A stretch of 64,000 nucleotides of DNA from the NCBI GenBank assembly GCA_947462335.1, contig OX381704.1:42350942-42414941 (forward strand), given 5' to 3'. The notes under the pieces are model-generated. The model did not search any database. It was not told the origin of the DNA and was given only the letters and a program-made list of their open reading frames with translations. Numbering within the stretch: the stretch's first letter is position 1; each line of letters starts with the position of its first letter. Shown here in pieces: positions 24,019-36,900 of the stretch. This stretch comes from Harmothoe impar. Its lineage: Eukaryota > Annelida > Polychaeta > Phyllodocida > Polynoidae. A program made the translations under genes and the position numbers.

Positions 24019-24771
24019 GACCGTGGCTTGTTAAAACAATGGATTTTTTTTGTATGTGTACAGTACAACCAGCAGTGTAGTAAAAGGGACGGCGGCTGGA
24101 GTCTCGTGGGAGTTCTCGCCAGTAATAACTATAATTAGGTTATATAAAATCCTATAACTAGGCACCCTTCAATATTATGCATCCTTGACCCCCGTATAAA
24201 AATGCTCCTTTTCTACGGCCTAGTTCTCTATTACACAATAACACACGGTATATGAGCCCTAAAGTAGAAATTATCTTAATTGAAAATTGGATTTGATACA
24301 CTATAGGCAGTAACACAACACGTCTGTTATGAAGGCAACTTACTTGACATTAAACGCTAAATAAAATTAATTTGCAATAATTGTTTTTGAGTATTTCATT
24401 ATTGAGGTTCTTCCCTGGTTCCAAGAATGTATTTACTATATCATCAAATGACACACTTACCCCTTACAGTCGAATATGTAATATAATAAACGACCTATTA
24501 TCTTATTGGTAGATAATCATGGTCAATCCAATAATAATGAAATAGATACAATTATGAAGTAATGGTATCGGCAACAGGAATATCATATTAGCACCAATAT
24601 ATGAACATCAACGAAGGATGGTTGATTTTACAAATGCGTACAATAAATGTGCACCTGTTGTGTCTACATAGTAAATCTCCATTACACTTCAGGTTACATT
24701 ATTTCTATAATTCTTCTCCATTATTTCATTGAGCCTTCCATGAGGTACGGTCCTGGTATAATGAGGTTGCT

Positions 24772-24872
24772 TTAGTCCCGCTTGCACCTGAGTTCCCACT
24801 GCCTGACATCTGTAGAGGTCTGGATCATGCAGTAGAGAACGACGGCCAGGGTGAGCGTGGATACAGGCCACC
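24772..24872 (-). CDS. HHAT: HHAT last exon: final membrane helix and stop
   Basis: Acceptor GGTTGTGTAG ends at 24873 (minus strand). The first two bases complete Gly, then [20 protein letters not shown], a membrane helix, and a short cytosolic tail ending LRCKRD and TAA (24772-24774). Human HHAT ends [20 protein letters not shown] and a short tail, so GWP, TL and LYC are kept. A longer minus-strand open frame over the same bases is in another frame and comes from an adjoining TCA repeat. Confidence 0.93.
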
Positions 24873-24927
24873 CTACACAACCGAAACACAACATATATTA
24901 GTTTAGCTATACATGTATATACAATTG

Positions 24928-24961
<34 letters not shown>

Positions 24962-27900
24962 TAAGATCAATTTACACTGAATTAGGGACATCGTTGTCCT
25001 CTGGCAGTCCTTACACAGCAATGATTCTATTTGACATGAAGAAGAGATCCTACATCAATTGTGTATCTATATTCTGAGTTACCACTGACCTTTCTAGACA
25101 ACTATTTCAAGAGAAGACATTATCTTTCACAATGTACAGGTGGGGTGGTAGATTTTCAAGGCGATAGACTGAAATTGTTTGCCCCCGCTGGGGACCTTCC
25201 TCCACCTTTTATCTACAGAATTGCTCGAGACATCGGTGAGTTGCTCCTGGGTGGCATGTGAGCATTTGTTTTTGGCTGAACAGAAGTGTAACGATTTACC
25301 CCTCAATTTGCCCCTTTACTTTATTCCCACTGAAAGGGAAATGACCACTTTGTGTCTCGAAGTATGTATTAGCTTATCCTATTTCCAGATCACTCAATAT
25401 AGCTCCAATTAGAAAGAACGTAAGTCTGCCTAGTTGTTAAACACGGTACAAAAGGGTCCAGAACTTCACCAGGTCAGTCGCTACGTCTACTAATAGCGAA
25501 GCCTCCAGTGAACCAATTGGTTAGCAGCATTGTGTGCCCGATAAGTGGCCACAATAGCTCAGGCACTGTGGACTCACAGCACCAAGGACTCTCTAACGAA
25601 GCCAATATTTATTCTGATATAATACCTGACACCAATACAATGCTATTTCGAGCCTGACTGAGGTGTGAGGCTCATATATTGACTGTATGTCATGTAGTAT
25701 CCAGATAGTTTTTTTCGGTGTGGGCTTTCACATAGCTGGTACCGTTAAACGCTCAATAGGAAGAGACAGACAGAAACAGACAGGGAGGGAGACATAGAGG
25801 GGGACAGAGACAGACAGACAGAGAGAGCTAGACAGACGGACAGACAGATAGAGAGAGAGACAGAGTCCGAAGTACAGGGGGGTGTTGGCCATTGCAATAT
25901 CTACTCACCTCGCTCAAAGTGAGGGTGCTGTTCCTAAATAGGTACATCCCTTTGAGATTACAGTGCTCCTCAATGATTTCAGTCACAGCTGGCTTACAGG
26001 TAAATGTGAGTGAGATGCAGGTGGTAGGTCGTGGTATCGTGCGTTCAGGTGTGACTACTGCCTCGGTAGTAATTAGCATCATTACTTTAATCAACGGGGG
26101 AGCAGCTCTTTATATAGCCAGATGTACTGGCTAATGAGAGTGAGAACCAGTCCAAAGTACAGGCTTAGTCCAGGGTAGCTGGGATCGGGGAGAGAAGAGA
26201 CAGAGACAGAGGGTGACAGACGCACAGAGATAGACAGTCCGCATGTATCAACAAATGATATCAACTACTTTCGCAAGTATAGCAACCCCGAGCTGGTGCT
26301 GGGATCGGGGAGAGAAGAGACAGAGACAGAGGGTGACAGACGCACAGAGATAGACAGTCCGCATGTATCAACAAATGATATCAACTACTTTCGCAAGTAT
26401 AGCAACCCCGAGCTGAGTGGTTTACCCAGTTCGCCTACGCATTTCCCTTTGGATGGGGCTGAAAAGTAAAACTACACCGAGAATCTACTTCACTAGCCTC
26501 GACGGGGGCTACAGCACTGCTGTCAGCACCCAGCACAATCTACCCACTTAATGGGAATGAGATTTGCCCCAAGCTGTAAGGTATACGGCCACCAGGGAGA
26601 AGCACATTTCAGGCCCCGGCTGCGGTCATGCCGACGGACGGCATGGCAAAATGCATCATGGAACACCTGCGCTCAGAAGCATCCGGCTGCTTAGGGTGTG
26701 TTGGGATAGAAGAGTGCGGTTATTTTTTAAATTAGCGACAGGGGCTGGCTTTGGGAGTGGGGGGAGGGGGCATTAGGAATTGGATCCCTGTTGAAGGGGG
26801 AGGGGCTGAGCAAACGAATTTCACCCCTTATCAACGAAAAGGCCATCACTTTACAATAGCTATACACTAAAAACACTGACCCCTCCCCATGTTGTTAGAA
26901 ATTACCACTCCCTAAGGCTATTGGGGACAACGCAACCGAAAAGGGAGATAAACACAGTCTTCCAGTCTTCCCTCACAAGCTTTCAGGCCAGCAGACCAAA
27001 AATACTTATTTTATCAAGTGGGCCTAAGGGGTAACACGCATAATGTGGTTATTTCATACTAAATTTATACCAGAAGAGGAGATGGTGGGAGGAAAAAGGG
27101 TGAACAAAGGTCTATATCTCGGGCGGTATTATGTTATTGTATGAATTGGATATGTGACATGTCGATCGTCATATCATTTCTGCCAGGTTTGATGAGGCCA
27201 AAAAAAAGGTATGTTTAAGGTAGCATGGAAAGAAAATGTAGGGTCGGTAGGTCGGATTTCTTTCCTTTACTCTTTTTTTAAGTACTAGCCAGCCTCTCCG
27301 AAGACCCTAAAATTGAGGTTAAAATACGGAAATTTCTTCAAAATTGAATAAAAAAAAACACGTAGGGTCGGTCGAGTGACCTTTTTTCTTGGCCTAATAA
27401 TAATATTATATGTAATCATTGTACAGAGCTACACCTGCTCCTCTAATTGATATAGTGGACTTGACCTCCCCCCTTATCATATTGATAACTACATAACCCG
27501 GGGGTATATTCCATATATTCCATAATATACGGTAGTGCTGCCGGCAGAGATAGTTTTTAAGCAAAATGCCTCTAGCTAAGGATAACATTCTGAAAATATC
27601 ATTCTAGCCAACGCTCGGTTTTCACAACAGGTAATTTTTATCAGCAAATTCGAATACCTCTATCAAACGATAAGCGTTATCAGAGGTCCAGCGCACACTC
27701 TTGTTACTTCTGTTACAGGACCTAGAATAAATGTCTGTTTACAGGTCTTGGGTGGATCCGGTGGTAAGTGTGTTGATAGGCTGATAGCCTCTTGTCTGGT
27801 CGTCCTGGGAGACAAGGTCAACTACAGTCAAGTAATGATGAGACTCTAGAGGGGAGAAGAAGGGGAGAGGTTGCTGAGCTGATGGCACTGACCGTATACC

Positions 27901-30900
27901 TGCTTCAAGGACCCCCCATCCATAGCGCTACCTACCTGGCTAATTGGGGGCTACGGCGCTGGTGATGCCAAGACTACAGAGAGGTAGGCGTCAGGCGCCA
28001 GGCCGGCTTGATTGGCAATGAGCCCTACTCCCACCTGCGACACCTGTCTACCGTGCCAGCTACTACACTGTACGTCCAGAAAAGAGGTTCTAATTCTAAA
28101 ACCAGACAGTCGTTAGCCAATACTCACTGGCACTCCTTTCACAGACCAAATACGGGTGTGTGGCCAATGAGGAGCAGTGGCACGGGAGATGGCTTAGGGG
28201 CGATACAAGTATGACGTCATCGATAAAGGTCTAGGAATGGTGTGGAATGATGACATGACCATGCTGCGCTTAAACTATTTTATTGCGGTGACTGAGGGCG
28301 GGGGGGGGGGACGCTTGGAAAATTGCGGCAACGTGATGACGTCATATTTGACTGCACCTTCCAAAATAATTGCATTGCCCAAAAAATCACCCCTGGAGCA
28401 ATGCTGTTAGACAGTTTGCACAATCGAAGGGTTGTACGTAAGTCTTTGGCATGGGGTTGATGCCACGTTTTGCCCCTATAACGGTTGTTTACGATGGGTA
28501 GATCGGTTGCGGAGTACGCCCATTGCGCATCTCTCAGCACATTATACATGTAATTCTTCCATAATATAGGTGGGGGTATCTGTCTGAGAATGTCACATTT
28601 GTAACATGTTAAAGAAAATGGTAAAGATGTAATTACGTTTCAACCATAGAGACCACCCACTTTAATATTCAATGGAGACCTGGAATCTTTGGAAACAATG
28701 CGTGTCTCTTATATAATCTATTGTCCGGTACTTGTATCCTGCAATAATAGGAACGGGATCTGTACAGTCGTCCTGAACAGATTCCAAAACAGGCACAGTG
28801 AGTACAGCGTCCAGCGCTATAGCGCAGCGCAATCAGTTTCACAAACAAAGTCGCACCGGCAGAAGAACAAGTTAATATGATCCAATCATACCATCCACGG
28901 AAACCCCCAGTAAAACTGGCAGTATAGCATTCAGCCACCTTTGTTAATTACAATTCGGGATTAGTAAGCAGACACCGGTGCCTTTGGTAGATAATACCGG
29001 GGATGGCACGGACACGTCAGTCCCCCTCCTATACATGTAAACATGGCGTCCCAGTGTGTTGGTGCGGCCGACACGGCTGGGGATGAAGGGTGAGTACACA
29101 GGGGCCTATTTAAGTCCCCAAAATGGCCCTTAGTAGGAGACTGTAGCCCATGTTGTCTGGCGTTTTGTCATCGATCCGTGCACCATCTGTGCACTCCCAC
29201 GCGGCATCGACCGTGTCCGTGCGCTTATCGCAGTCTGTCCGTCCGCCCCACGCCCAGTCCAGAAGCTTCCTCCGACCAAACCCCTATCGCCAAGTGGGCC
29301 ATTCTCTGCCCTGCCTGGCGTGGCTTCATAAAGTTGGCCCTTTCTCTGGTCGGTATACCCATCAGTTTTAATTGGCCCTTTGTCACCCTGCTTTGTAAAA
29401 CGAGACCTAACCAATATACAATGTAGAACGCCTTCACCCAATTGTACTTTGCTTTTCGATCGGTCTCCCCACTCTCCAACTAACGTAAAAACAAGAAGAA
29501 AGTCGCTATCTTTCTTCCTAGCTAGTAACATGCAAACAAAGACCCTGTCGCTTCTGGATATGCTAAACAACCTGGATAACTTCATATGGGTACATTCATA
29601 CGAGCTTGGATAAGCTGCCCCTTACAGGATTACCTTACAATGCCCTGCCCCTTGCTTCGGCCAGACTTTCCCGGTGCGCCCTGAGCAATCCCTGGTTCGT
29701 CCCTTGAGCTGCTTGAACAACACAGGTCTGCTCAGATACAAGAGCGTTCATTCAAGTCTTATTCTATCTGGTCCAAAAGCCCTCACCTAATCCCTGCTGG
29801 GATGGTCAGATACATTCAATTATAGCCATGGCAAACCATCAACATTCCACTCTCATTTATTCTGGACACCAAACATTTTGCCGGTAGTTTTACCTAAATC
29901 GCATGATTTGAGCACAGACCAAAGAGCACTTCTAAAGTACATATGAAGAGTTTGGTTCCAAAATGTAATAAGCGCCAAAAATACAAAATCGGGAGAAAAC
30001 AAGTCAGGGGTATTGTGTAGGGTAAATTGAAAAAAATTGTGAAATTATTTTTTGAAAAAGTATATTCATTTAGTAGATAGGCCCTTTCAAAAATTCAGCA
30101 TTTTTTTGCAAAAGGCAATAAATCCAAAAACAGTTTTTTTGCAAAACGCAATAAATCCACTTACCAAAGGTTGTTTTTGTATGTATGACTGTTTATTCGT
30201 TTATGTGTACTTTCTAAATACGGCTTTATCAAATACAATCTTGGTCTATATTGTTGATAGCATTATTTGAAAATAAAAAAACAATTTTATTTAGAAGGCA
30301 TTTGAAATATGGACACAAAAACCATGTTTCATGATTTTTGTGATTTATTGCGTTTTGCAAAAAAACTGCTTTTGGATTTATTGCGTTTTGCAAAAAAACT
30401 GCTTTTGGATTTATTGCGTTTTGCAAAAAAACTAAATTGAGCAAATTAAATCCCATTTCTAAATCAAAGAAAAATGATGCAAGGATTTTAAAAGCTACTT
30501 GTTGGTGTTTCATGTATATCCCACTATACCAAGAAAAGAAAATATCGAAAATAAAAATGGCTATTACACAAATGTACTGATTTTATGGATATATGCAGAA
30601 AAACTGATTTTGGATTTACTGCGTTTTGCAAAAAAACTGAAAATTGAAATCAAATCATCTTTTTTTTCCTAGAAAAAAATCCAAGGATTTCAAAAATCGA
30701 TTTCTAGGTATTTTATTTGTGGCACATTAATCATTAGTTATCAAAGAAAAATGATTTCCATTCACCAATTCGTCAAAATAAAAAATACACTATTACAGTA
30801 TCTCAAAACTCATAAAATGGATTTGTTGCATTTTGCAACGAAACTCTTCATATATATATATGCACAAGTGTATTGATATATACATGTATATTACTTCATA

Positions 30901-33900
30901 CGACTTGAACCGATGGGTGGTGTACTACTAGTATACACCTGGGTTGGAATGATGGGTATAAGGGACTCCCAGGCATTTAATTGATTATTTCTAAAATCTA
31001 AAGAAAGAAAAGGAGGGGCAGAAAATAGCCAGCAACAGTTCATGATGTTCCAAAATGCTGGAGAATTCCCTAAATAGATGTGAATCGATGGGGTGATTCG
31101 CCACTCATTTCTGGGGCTTTTTAAATGTAACAAAAGCACCTACATACTATAAACGTTCACACCATGTTGCCTGAAACCTCTTCATGCCTTATGTAGAGAA
31201 TGGTCTGATTTATTTCCTGATTATATAATCTACACTAAAATGTCACTGGTTATCTGGAATGAGATTCTTTTTTAGCAATAGTTTGCTAATCGTTGTGGTG
31301 GAGTGTATCCTTGATATGTGTGCCAGGGATAATCAGGAACACTGTTTGATAACCGCGTGGTCTGTTCCTTGTTTGGCTTTCATCAACAGTCGATTACCAA
31401 AGGGTTCTGATATCTTGCAAAACCAAAATGACATATCCACCTGTATTATCACATGCATATTAATCTGCATTGTATATAATATAAGTGCTCACATATAAAA
31501 GAGCAAAGTTAGTCTATATCATCATACGCCATTGCACTCAATATGTTTAGCACTGCTGATACATATATTAATGGAGTATGTTTTGTGGTTTGCAGATGGC
31601 TTCACCTTTAATACAAAGCATGCTGCACCAACATACAGTGCACCGCGATCGAAGCTTTTTAACACACAAAGGGACAGGCTAATGTAGACAAAGGCTACAT
31701 ATTGATTTATTGCCAGCCTTGACCTTCTGTCATTTTAAAAACGAGTAGTGCAACAAAGGAGGGAATTCTGTGGACCATTTTGTGATATGGTACCTTTAAG
31801 ACTTATAAGATACCAACACAAGCCACCCATCATGACATTGAGTAGTGCAACAAGGCAGGATATTCTGTCGCATGGTACACACACTCACATGGTCACACTA
31901 TAACACTAGCAGGTGCCAACGTTGCATATAGAAGAAACTAGTACAAAATGGCTGACAGTAGAAAGCTTTTACTTATGTAGGTATGGCGACGAAAATGATA
32001 CCTTGTAGGTCCCTCTGACATTTGGACGTGTAGATGGGGACCTGGCCCTAACACCGTGACAACTGGTCCCAAGTGCCAGGTCCATTTGGAGGCTACCTGT
32101 CCCTACATCATTCTCCATCTTTACCATCCATCCTGAGAAGTAGACACTACTCCTTTCTGATCCTAAAGCCTCCATTACCCTAAATATCTAAGTGATATCA
32201 CAGGTATTCAGTACCGTTATAACATGTAGTTAATAAACTGGTATATCTCCGTCTTAAAACGAAGACCTGGATGCTGCACTGGTTAGCCTCTGACTACAAA
32301 GCTTTCTATAACGCTTGATTTGACACTTTGTGTCTAATCATAATGGACGCATCATTGACAGTGGCATAGATGAATGGGGGGGGGGGGGCTGGGCCCCCAA
32401 TTACAGAGGGAAGACGCTGATTATGCTTGGGCCCATAAAAAAGGCAAATACCAGTGGCGGATTTAGACAGGGGGCGCGCATCCCCTCCTCTCGGCCCATA
32501 GTTTATCTGCCTATTTTAGGCACAAATTTAGCCCAAAAATAGGGGGTGCGCCGACTCCTTTTGCCAAATTGAGGGGCACGCCCAAACTTTACCTCAAACG
32601 CTATAGGGAAAGGTGGGTACCTAGGCTCACAATCAGAACTAAATGGAGTCTACCTTTCTCTACAAGTTACCCCTGTATTGAATATATTAGTGTTTATGTA
32701 CCATCATGCATTAGCAGATGCCCGGGTGCCCCCCCCCCCACCACCACCCCCAAAAAAAGATTTGCTGGCTACGCCTCTGATTGACAACGGGCACTGACGC
32801 ATTTGCCTATCACTATATTCATTCTAAATCCCCTGCTCTTTATGTGTCCAATTGCTTGGCCAAAGCAATTTACTTCATAGAACTATTGGGCCAACACACA
32901 TCTGATCTGTCGATGGTGTACATAGGTCAGCTATAGCATGTTAGGGTCCAATTTGTGAGAATAGGTCCGATCTGGTGACAAAATCGGGTAGTGCTGCATT
33001 AGAGATTGAGAAGTTTTCTAATTGGCTTCTTAGCGGGTTCGTCCCACCTCCCTTGAGCTGCTTGACCAGCACTGGTCTGCTCAGATACATTGTACTGCAG
33101 CGTTCACTCAGTCTTTTATCGATCTCATCCTCTCCTAATCCCTTTCTTGGACACTCAGATATATATTCAACTATAACAGTGGTAAACCATCACCATTCTC
33201 GTCCATTTTGTGCTCCAAATATTCTAACAACAAGGGGAGGAGGGGTTGGCGATTTTCGCGCGAGCAAACCAGAATTGTTTTAGTCAAAATCTTCGCGCCC
33301 TCCCCTCCCCCAGACAGGTTTAAATTGGCCGCAGCCGCTCTAAAAAAAGAGGGAAATTCTTTTGGTTTTCCCCTCAAGGGGGTCCAAATTGCCCCCAATT
33401 CACCATGTCCTTCTTAATCATTAGTCTTAATACATGTAGTTAAAAACCCTTTTCCACTGAGAGTAGGGACATAGTACATTTCTCCAAACTACAAAATGCA
33501 GTCTGCCTGCAACAAACGGATTGAACCCATCTGCCAATTAATAAGGCTACGACAGGTGGAAACCACTGGAGTACAGGCCCAGGTAATACTAAGGGTGACA
33601 GGTCTCAACTCCTCTATGTCAATGAAAGCCTTCAGATCACCCAGCATCAAAGACACTAGTATATATAGAGCACAGGATTACTTCTTTTTGTGTATGTTGT
33701 ACTACGACCTTAATGCGCTTAGACATGGCTAAGTCTGCAGACTGAAAGGTCACAATGACGCTGGTCGTCATTAAAAACCAATTCAGTTTGAATTTGTAGA
33801 TAGTGTCAACTAACCTTCTATAATAAGCCGTCGTGCAATGACCTTGCCGACCGGAATGCCGCCAAAAAAGGTGAAGATTGCGGCAGACGACACGGCCAGC

Positions 33901-36900
33901 AGAGGAATGCCGAGCACGCCCTTCAGGCGGCGCACGTTAGCTGGAGACAGACGACTTTGCTGCAAGGAGAAGATGAATTATGTACAATAATTATACTTAC
34001 AATTAGATACTGGGCTGCGGAGAGCATTTCCCTTTCAGGAGGCATGCGTTTTAGATAAACAAATTGAAAATCACAGAGAGCCAAAACTACATATTATGCA
34101 GAGTTATATCTGAGGTAAAGCCTAGTGTATTACATGCTGTAAAGTCCGAGGTCAACACAGCAGCACATACTGCTCAAATATAATATAATTTATTCACATA
34201 TTGGGTCCAGTACAATATGATATCTCTCTTGAACTAGACACCTATTACACTGGACATCTGTATATGGCGTAGGTATCAGCTGGATATAGAGAATACAGAC
34301 TGTACAACATAATGGTGAAATGAACAGTTTGTATCCTACATCTCTACTACAAACGTTCCAGTTCTATCCTGCAGGTTCCAGGAAGAGAATGGATATCCTA
34401 CTATATCAAATAGCAGCTGAATTAATTCCTAACAACTCCCAAGACGGGTGTAGCCAGAGGCCAGAGGAATCAGCATCTAAAACATCATTCACAACTAGAC
34501 GTCCCGCTGCTTTTCCTGCAATCCGAAACCCCTGCCTACAGTTATTTGACTTTGCTTCCACGGTAAGGCAATTAGGAAAGTACGTCAGGTCGGAGAAGAA
34601 AGCACGTCAGGTCGGAAAAGAGCTATGTCGTAATTCGGTCACAATGTCTCATTAATGGATGATGAGACTTCTTAACTGAAGAGACTAAAATCAAACTAAC
34701 ATGTTATATGAGAATTGCTCATTCAAAGTTCTGGTATTACCCTTTTCCTGGGCTGTCGGAAAATAGGTAGATGAGGTCTGTGCGTTGGGTCTTCTTTTGT
34801 CAATTATTACCTAGTTAATTATCTTAAGGTCACAAGTTTGACCAAAATCAGACCGATAATGAAGTTTGGAGAATTACTCAATGAATTCGGCTGGGCACAA
34901 TAATAATCAATCTATGTTCAAAGTTCAACAATAACTAGTTGATGAATTTGTTTTAAATAGTGATGCATGTCTTTTGTAGATTGATGGATCTGAAGTTGGG
35001 AGGGGGAATTAATTAGTGTTGACAACTTTGGCCAGATTCGGTGAGAATCGACCTAAAGTACAAAGGACCATTTCCACTTGTGCAATTCGTTATCAATTGA
35101 GTCTTAGGTATTCAGCGGTTTGCTTATCGTATTCGGCTCTGTCGTCCATGGATAATAACAAATCCTATTTATTTTGATTGAGTCAGGAGTTTTCTGTATG
35201 TTATTTTGTATCGATAACGAATTATACAATAGAAGGAGATGTAATTATTGAATTCAAAATATTTCGGAAAGGTTTCCAGGTGATACCCTTATACAGAATA
35301 CAGGTAAAGCCCATATAATACCTATTAAGGCATCATTGCATAATAGGTCCAAACATGTCTTTCAGGTCCTACCTAGCAAAATATGGCTGACAAGGTAATT
35401 TCGGGCACATTTCAAGTCCACCAGGCGATCTGAGAGACCGCCCAGGCCTCTACGAGACAACGCCACTGGATTCCTCGATTCATAGGCAGAAAATACAGAA
35501 TCCGACCAAACTGGCCTAGATTTTCGGACCATGTGACCTGAAACACCTTTCTTTTCGCCTTAGCTATGTTCAAGAATGAACAGTATTTCCATGTTTTCTG
35601 AATATGAGAACAGCCCCAATGTTCCATTTGCTCCGAGGCGCTTTTAGTCACCGCCTGAGTGGTTTTAAAACCTTCCAAAGTCATGAAAAGTTAACGCGAT
35701 TCGCAGAGAGCTAAGAGCGCTTGGCCCGGAGGAGGTGGGAGGGGGTGAGTGTAGTAAAAACAGAAACATTCATAGAAAGATGATTAGGGAGGAGCTACTC
35801 TCACTTGAAGCTGGAGGGAAGTGGTGGCACCTGGGGAAATCAACGGGACAGGGGTATAAGCGGTTATGGAGATTAGCCCATGATCCAGGTCAAAAAGGGG
35901 TCAATTAGTGCCCCCTGTCTGCCACCTGGGGTCGGGCCAATAGCGCCGCTTTCCGGTACCAGATAACGGTAAAGGTTATGAGAGGCAACAGGTAAGGCTC
36001 AATGGGCAAAGAGTTAAATGGTCTAAGGGTTAGCTAATGTAAGGGTTAAATGGTATAAGGGTTAAAGGGGATAAGGGGTCGGTGGGCACAGGGGCCCAGG
36101 GACGGTCAGCTGAAGTTCAGCACGCTGTAAGCTGCAGGTTAAAGGCTAAACACTTGCTGCCCTTGCATGCTATGACAGTCGGAGGTAAGTGAGGGCTGAC
36201 ACTCTAGCCCTTTATAGAGAAGGTGGGGGTTTAACCCAGTGGGCACAGAACATTGAATCAACATTGATAACATTTAATGTGTGTCAATGCTGATTCAACG
36301 TCGAACAGCAATTTGTGTCCACTAGGAAGGGGGCATGGGGAGTGTTAATCGAGTATTTTCGACTCGTGGTATTTCCATTCAGCAGCGTACTTATACCTCA
36401 CACAACAGGGCTACACATGTCACATGTATACTGGAGGAGGCAAACAATCAAGGTGATGAACGGCTGCATTGGACGGTTCGAGGGGGCTCTCTGAATGTCC
36501 AATATGTTACTATGCATGCATTGTTTATCTTCTTTTTTTTAAACAGAATTCTTGAGCGACGAATACAATGTATGACACACAAATCTCTGTTTCCTATTTT
36601 GACTGATACGTTACAGGTAAACAGAAGAGAAACATCACCATGGATGGGTGATTATCTTATTGCAGGTCTATATTACAAAGCCCTAATCATGATTGTATCA
36701 CTCAGAGCATTGTCCAGGTAGATGTATGTTGACAATGTTTGTTTACGTCCTCCACCACCTAGCTAATTCGGAATAGTGAAGCCACAACAATTCAGTTACA
36801 CCACAAATACTCTATTCATCAACTGTAACAAGACATGGGGCCTACAGCCAACCCTAAGGACCACTTATCCAATCATGCATATTTATTCAAGAGCCGTGCA

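Larger units (their letters stand above)
16381..24771. other. Convergent intergenic region with both 3' UTRs
   Basis: 8.4 kb between the eag stop and the HHAT stop. The first 150 bases stay GC-rich and then the sequence becomes AT-rich. I see no coding exon. Open frames here are short and carry no known domain. A GC-rich patch at 23530-23780 contains short repeated words (GTGAGTTGCTCCTG) that also occur at 25232-25245 inside HHAT, so it is probably repeat-derived. Real mRNA ends are unknown. Confidence 0.75.
24873..33814 (-). other. HHAT last intron, 8.9 kb
   Basis: Flanked by the donor at 33814 and the acceptor at 24873 on the minus strand. It contains a TCA microsatellite, GACA-rich DNA, a perfect 117 bp tandem duplication, a short inverted-repeat element at 27197-27394, a 33 bp repeat cluster around 30100-30650, one copy of a dispersed repeat pair and an inverted-repeat element at 32452-32779. 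No nested gene was recognised. Confidence 0.8.

Noticed and set aside
24689..25021. 110-codon minus-strand frame with a Met run
   Set aside because: The Met run is the TCA microsatellite. The real HHAT exon uses another frame.
29130..29585. 151-codon minus-strand open frame
   Set aside because: No recognisable domain, atypical composition, overlapping frames on the other strand.
35412..35684. 90-codon minus-strand open frame with Trp and Lys richness
   Set aside because: I considered a nested exon, but I find no family match and no good acceptor or donor pair.
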